Assembly (NCBI RefSeq): GCF_900156415.1 | Contig: NZ_FTNM01000001.1 | Coordinates: forward strand, 682,001-746,000 | Direction of reading: 5' to 3' | From: Pontibacter lucknowensis | GTDB lineage: Bacteria; Bacteroidota; Bacteroidia; Cytophagales; Hymenobacteraceae | DNA length: 64,000 nucleotides | Shown: piece after piece, positions 60,318 to 64,000 of the stretch | Position numbering within the stretch: position 1 is the stretch's first letter | How the letters are laid out: each line of letters opens with the position of its first letter | Notes under the pieces: generated by a model | What the model was told of the DNA's origin: nothing | The model's input: only the letters and a program-made list of their open reading frames with translations | The model's database searches: none | Position numbers and translations under genes: made by a program

Positions 60318-61325
60318 ATGACTGCTCCTGCCCGACTGCCCATTATTGACCTACACTGCGACCTGCTGGTATACCTGTCGGATGTACCTGGTTCGGCCAT
60401 CGACAATGTGGCCGAGATTGGTTGTGCTTTGCCCGCCCTTACGCAAGGCAACGTGCGCTTACAGACCATGGCTATTTACTGTGCCACTGCTCCCGGGAGC
60501 AGCAACTATGCGCACCTGCAAGCCGAGATATTCAGAAAGCTGGCAGAAGACGAAAGAAGTTGCCTGACAGCTGTTTCAGACCCAGGCACCCTGCAAGAAG
60601 TACTGTCTGGCCAAGGTAACATCGGCATGGTAGCGGCCATTGAGAATGCGTCCGGTTTTTGTGAAGAGGACGAACCGCTGGAAGACGGCTTTAAGAAACT
60701 AGAGAAGATCATCGATACCGTAGGCCGCCTGCTTTACATCAGTTTTACGCACCACATGGGTAATCGCTTCGGGGGCGGTAATATGACGGACAGGGGTATT
60801 TCCCGCGATGGCAAGATGCTCCTAGACTACCTGCATGGCCGCCGCATCGCCGTGGACCTCTCCCACACCAGTGATGCCCTGGCTTTCGACATCCTCGAAC
60901 ACATCGACCGTGAGCGGCTTGCCATACCTGTTATTGCCAGCCACTCCAACTTCAGGCCGGTATGGGTGCATAACCGTAACCTGCCCGACGAATTGGCGCA
61001 GGAGATTATTCATCGCGGGGGACTGATCGGCATGAACTTCCTGCGCGCTTTTGTGAACGACGGGAAACCTGACGCACTGATAGAGCACATCCTGTATGGT
61101 TTTGGGAAGGGTGCCGAAGATGTCATCAGTTTCGGAGCCGACTATTTCTACACCGCTGATTTTCCGGATCCAACGCGTGTCCCTTTTTATTTTCCGGAGC
61201 ACGAGCAGGCAGGTACCAGCTACAGTTTCCTACTAGAGCGGCTGCAAAACCACCTCTCCGAAGAACAGCTCGCCAAGCTTGCCTATAAAAACGCACAGAA
61301 TTTTATCAACCGAATCTGGTCCTGA
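60318..61325 (+). CDS. Membrane dipeptidase-like metallopeptidase (M19)
   Basis: The 335-residue amidohydrolase-fold enzyme shows the M19 metal motifs: IIDLHCDLL (His and Asp near residues 13-15), the bridging Glu in AAIENASG, the His in SFTHHMGN, IAVDLSHTSD and VIASHSNFRPV, and Asp in ISFGADYF. M19 enzymes hydrolyse dipeptides, including D-configured and beta-lactam ones. There is no signal peptide, so it is probably cytoplasmic despite the family name. The gene appears to be monocistronic. Confidence 0.9.
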   Translation: MTAPARLPIIDLHCDLLVYLSDVPGSAIDNVAEIGCALPALTQGNVRLQTMAIYCATAPGSSNYAHLQAEIFRKLAEDERSCLTAVSDPGTLQEVLSGQGNIGMVAAIENASGFCEEDEPLEDGFKKLEKIIDTVGRLLYISFTHHMGNRFGGGNMTDRGISRDGKMLLDYLHGRRIAVDLSHTSDALAFDILEHIDRERLAIPVIASHSNFRPVWVHNRNLPDELAQEIIHRGGLIGMNFLRAFVNDGKPDALIEHILYGFGKGAEDVISFGADYFYTADFPDPTRVPFYFPEHEQAGTSYSFLLERLQNHLSEEQLAKLAYKNAQNFINRIWS

Positions 61326-61503
61326 TTCGTGCTTTTATCCAATAGAATGAGAGCATCCAATAACGCTTTTTCAGCAAAAAACTTGTGCTGAAAATAATAT
61401 TTATTATATTTAAAGTGGACTATATAGAGACTGTTTAAAACAAGCCATTCTTTGTTATAACATACTTCTGTACTTCAGGTCTGTCACCTTATAAAATGCT
61501 GTT

Positions 61504-61689
61504 ATGAAATTCATTGGGCTTTTTCTCCTTCTTGCCGGGCTGGTTTCGCTCGTTATTGGTTTCACAGGCGCCAATCTGCTGGCTTTGGACTGGGTTAACC
61601 AGTGGGGTGAGGGCATTGGTTGGGCGATCCGGGCAGGCATTACAGCGCTTGGTGGGGTATTGTACTATATTTACCGACACGAAGATTAA
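61504..61689 (+). CDS. Small membrane protein, function unknown
   Basis: The 61-residue protein has two membrane segments: residues 2-22 and about 40-56 (WAIRAGITALGGVLYYI), with WVNQWGEG between and a charged end. It resembles small DUF-type membrane proteins of Bacteroidota, but no family is assigned. The ATG is well placed after an AT-rich leader. Confidence 0.6.
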   Translation: MKFIGLFLLLAGLVSLVIGFTGANLLALDWVNQWGEGIGWAIRAGITALGGVLYYIYRHED

Positions 61690-61779
61690 GGCCATTCGCT
61701 TATTTTCTATATAGAAACTTTGCCATGTGCAAACAAACTGCGTATACGCAAATACTGTACACCAAAAGCCGAATCAGCC

Positions 61780-62448
61780 ATGGACTCTCCGCAGTACACA
61801 CCTTACTACATCCAGATCAATGAGCTCTATATTGATACAGTCGTAATAGACGATACAGAGTTCATCACCTTGTGGTGTTTTACTGTGCTCGATGATGAGT
61901 ACAAATTCATTTACCTGGGTTGCGATTTCACACAATTCAACCAGATCCTGATCGGCGCCGGCGAAAAAGGCAAGGAGATTGCTCTGCATATGGCCAACGT
62001 GCTCAACAGTGAGCACGACTCCCCTACCCTGGTACCTATAAAAGAGCAGTTTGATGACTACCTGGAGCTCACCGGCTTCGACCTGGTGGTATATGAACCA
62101 CTTGCTGTGGACGACGAGTTTGAGGACGAGTATGATGACGATGACGACCTGCCACTGGAGCAACTGCTGGGTGGCGGAAGCAAGCGCTCTGACAACACAT
62201 CGCAGAAGTACCTGATCTACCAGTTGGACAAGCTATACCCTTCCAAAGTGTTTGAGCCTGAAAAACTGCAGCGCGAAAACATGACAGAGCAGTTTGAGGA
62301 TGACTCACTGGAGCTGGCACAGCTATACTACGACTACCTGAATGCCTCTGAAAACGGCTACTCTGAATGTGAAGCCCGCCAGGTTGCAGGTCTGGAGAAA
62401 GACCTTTTCTTCCGGATGGCCCGAAAAGCTGCCGATCTCTGGAGCTAA
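61780..62448 (+). CDS. Conserved hypothetical acidic protein
   Basis: The 222-residue soluble protein has a beta-rich N-terminal half (YIQINELYIDTVVIDDTEFITLWCFTVLDDEYKFIYLGCDF). A highly acidic stretch follows (about 115-125, DDEFEDEYDDDDD), and the helical end contains YYDYLNASENGYSECEARQVAGLEKDLFFRMARKAADLWS. I do not recognise the family. ATG 61780 (MDSPQYTPYY) is preferred over an upstream TTG because that extension is Cys/Lys-rich and unlike the rest. Confidence 0.6.
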   Translation: MDSPQYTPYYIQINELYIDTVVIDDTEFITLWCFTVLDDEYKFIYLGCDFTQFNQILIGAGEKGKEIALHMANVLNSEHDSPTLVPIKEQFDDYLELTGFDLVVYEPLAVDDEFEDEYDDDDDLPLEQLLGGGSKRSDNTSQKYLIYQLDKLYPSKVFEPEKLQRENMTEQFEDDSLELAQLYYDYLNASENGYSECEARQVAGLEKDLFFRMARKAADLWS

Positions 62449-62463
62449 GCTTATCTGCTACAC

Positions 62464-63024
62464 CTACCTGACACTGTCATATTGTGCAGCCAGTTGCAGG
62501 CGAGCCCGCAATTGTAGCTGCATTTCATTTACCCAGTTCCGGATCTCCTCTTCTTCTGCTTTTAGCAGCATTTCTCTGTAATGATCCAGCTGCGATCGCT
62601 GCGACGCATACACATAAGCCTGGTAGCGCTCGTCAAACTCAGCGCCAGTCAACTTCCCAAATTCTTCTAAAGTAGCCTTGTCAGCTGAACCCAGCGAATC
62701 GGGCAAACTCGTGTGCAGTCCTTCTGCTTTGGCGACTTCCTGCAATTGCTTCATTGCGCGGTTGTAGAACTCGAGCATTTCTGCGCTGAGGGCCTTGACC
62801 TCTTCGGATTGGGCACGCTCGGTGGCCAATCGGGCCAGCTCAGCTTGCAGCATCGTGGTGCTGGCAGCATAGTCTATAAAGGCGGCGCTGCGGCTCATCT
62901 CCTTTACCACAGGCGGCGTGGCAGTTTTGGCCAGGTCAGTATCGGGACTGTCGCCACAGGCGATCATCAGCAAAAACAAAAGCCCGAAGGCAAGGGTGAG
63001 TAGTTTATCGTTGAGCATAAGCAA
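62464..63024 (-). CDS. DUF4142 family lipoprotein
   Basis: The 186-residue protein has a signal peptide with lipobox LLMIAC. The mature part is helical and matches DUF4142: AAFIDYAASTTMLQAELARLATERAQSEEVKALSAEMLEFYNRAMKQLQEVA, then EFDERYQAYVYASQRSQLDHYREMLLKA. The four-helix ferritin-like bundle is of unknown function. ATG at 63024 or the in-frame ATG at 63018 may start it. It is convergent with the acidic hypothetical gene, whose stop is 15 bases away. Confidence 0.85.
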   Translation of the reverse strand: MLMLNDKLLTLAFGLLFLLMIACGDSPDTDLAKTATPPVVKEMSRSAAFIDYAASTTMLQAELARLATERAQSEEVKALSAEMLEFYNRAMKQLQEVAKAEGLHTSLPDSLGSADKATLEEFGKLTGAEFDERYQAYVYASQRSQLDHYREMLLKAEEEEIRNWVNEMQLQLRARLQLAAQYDSVR

Positions 63025-63124
63025 GGGGGCGTCAGGTAGTTGAATAGCTATACCGTATGCCCGGCATCACAAGTTATGCCATCTGCTCAAAAACACTTAA
63101 AAATGCAGCAATCCCTTATCAGAT

Positions 63125-64000
63125 TTAAAACCGGTACGACTTCCGGACCAGCGTCAGGTTGCTTTCGCGGCCCTGCTCCGGTATCACATGCGCGGGCATC
63201 GGCTGCCGCACCAGTTGCTGTGGCAGGCCAATGCTTACATCATACAGGTATAGCTGCAAGCTGATGCTCTGTTTCAGACGCACTTCCAGCTCAACTTCTT
63301 TTGCATCCGGCAGTCCGTGCACCTTGGCAAAGTATACCGGCCCCTGCGCTGTTTCCATAGGGCCGAGGGTAAGCGCCTCTCCGTTTAGCGAGGCTCCCAG
63401 CATACCGTCTTCTTCGGAGGGCTGCAGCACCAGATCCAGGTGCGCGGCCCCACGCGGCGACTGTAGCCGAATGGTCAGCACACGTTCGCCAGGGGCTATT
63501 CCTTCGTTCACCAGACTGGCTACCGGCGCCTGCACAGGTATAGGCTCTGCTTCGTTTTTCAGATACTGCCTGGCAGCCATCGGGTATATTTCAGTCAGAG
63601 CTCCTGTACTTGGGTTAGGAAAAAACTGTCTGTTCCAGTCATCGGTGCGCTGGTAAGCTGATGCCCAGACGGCCACACTGTCATCGGCGTTGAGGTAATA
63701 GCTCACATGACTGTGCAGTGGCTGTTCAGGGCTTGGCTTCTCCGCTTCGATGGCCCGAAACAGCTGTATACCGCCGGCAAAAAGCAGAAAGGCGGGCAGG
63801 AGCGGCAGTGTACGCCAGCCAAAGCTCCGCTCAATGGTGACCAGCAAAGGTATAGCTAGGCCGGCAAGCAAAAGTAGCGTGACTACTGTAGCGACAGGCA
63901 TCTGCAAGGCAAACACCACAAACAGGAAGCGCACTAGGGGCATCAGCATGAAAATAGCGGGTACTATACCTGCCAGCAGCACTAGTGCATAAGCCCAGCC
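63125..64000 (-). CDS. Membrane-domain C-terminal part of an M28-like peptidase (cut by window edge)
   Basis: The frame is open to the right edge, giving at least 292 residues. The first 70 or so contain four hydrophobic helices (AGIVPAIFMLMPLVRFLFVVFAL, VVTLLLLAGLAIPLLVTI, LLPAFLLFAGGIQLF). A soluble beta-rich domain follows, with HSHVSYYLNADDSVAVWASAYQRTDDWNRQFFP and RVLTIRLQSPRGAAHLDLVL, ending LVRKSYRF. I recall this arrangement from the C-termini of membrane-anchored M28/M20 aminopeptidases (ER-metalloprotease-like) in Bacteroidota. The catalytic part would be outside the window, so the call is tentative. Confidence 0.55.
   Translation of the reverse strand, partial: GWAYALVLLAGIVPAIFMLMPLVRFLFVVFALQMPVATVVTLLLLAGLAIPLLVTIERSFGWRTLPLLPAFLLFAGGIQLFRAIEAEKPSPEQPLHSHVSYYLNADDSVAVWASAYQRTDDWNRQFFPNPSTGALTEIYPMAARQYLKNEAEPIPVQAPVASLVNEGIAPGERVLTIRLQSPRGAAHLDLVLQPSEEDGMLGASLNGEALTLGPMETAQGPVYFAKVHGLPDAKEVELEVRLKQSISLQLYLYDVSIGLPQQLVRQPMPAHVIPEQGRESNLTLVRKSYRF

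Overview
This window looks like a chromosomal segment from a Bacteroidota bacterium, most likely order Cytophagales and close to Pontibacter/Hymenobacter. The assignment is inferred from several features. These are a type IX secretion component (PorZ-like) with a C-terminal sorting domain, TonB-dependent receptors with carboxypeptidase-regulatory-like N-termini, and repeated -7 elements of the Bacteroidota form TAnnTTTG (twice with TTTG exactly 19 bases upstream). Shine-Dalgarno sequences are largely absent, and several families known mainly from this phylum are present. Almost all of the DNA is ordinary core genome. No phage, CRISPR array, insertion sequence or rRNA was seen. Two tRNA genes lie at 53.1-53.4 kb.

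Layout: 0-7 kb holds the start of scpA (cut by the left edge), dxs, an alpha/beta hydrolase with an MFS transporter, and small envelope proteins. 7-18 kb holds ndk, an NrnA-type DHH phosphoesterase, two FKBP lipoproteins, recO-porZ, tdk, a ferredoxin, conserved hypothetical genes and a MoxR ATPase. 18.9-30.8 kb is a phosphate-starvation island: TonB receptor plus beta-helix-like lipoprotein on the minus strand, then two OprO/P-type porins, pstS-pstC-pstA-pstB and phoU on the plus strand. 31.1-36.1 kb encodes cytochrome c maturation (ccmB, ccmC, ccmD-like, ccmE, ccmF). 36.2-43.7 kb is a mixed set: an AT-rich glycosyltransferase, DUF2520, ferredoxin, iscX, kdsC-like, csp, a UbiA-type prenyltransferase, a Fur-family regulator, three small DUF genes and purN. 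purH follows. 45.6-51.1 kb is the rod-shape operon mreBCD-mrdA-rodA. 51.4-64 kb holds a DUF4242 protein, a TcmP-like protein, tRNA-Gly/tRNA-Leu, mutS, a repeat-rich intergenic region, an RNA methyltransferase, an outer-membrane barrel protein, a membrane dipeptidase, small proteins and a membrane metallopeptidase-like gene cut by the right edge.

Three observations stand out. (1) A short motif, AGGTATA/TATACCT, occurs about 110 times by my manual count, where about 8 would be expected by chance. It lies in genes and between them, on both strands and in all reading frames. At three intergenic gene ends it is paired as a perfect inverted repeat. This resembles the behaviour of DNA-uptake or other genome-maintenance words. 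(2) Three promoters of the phosphate island share the same architecture: four TAACA-like hexamers at an exact 11-base period, then exactly 17 bases from the last hexamer to the end of the -7 TTTG. This is a strong candidate for a Bacteroidota Pho box, and it places an uncharacterised TonB receptor/lipoprotein pair in the Pho regulon. (3) The CcmE here carries a CXXXY haem-attachment motif instead of HXXXY.

All product names come from reading the translated sequences; no database search was possible.
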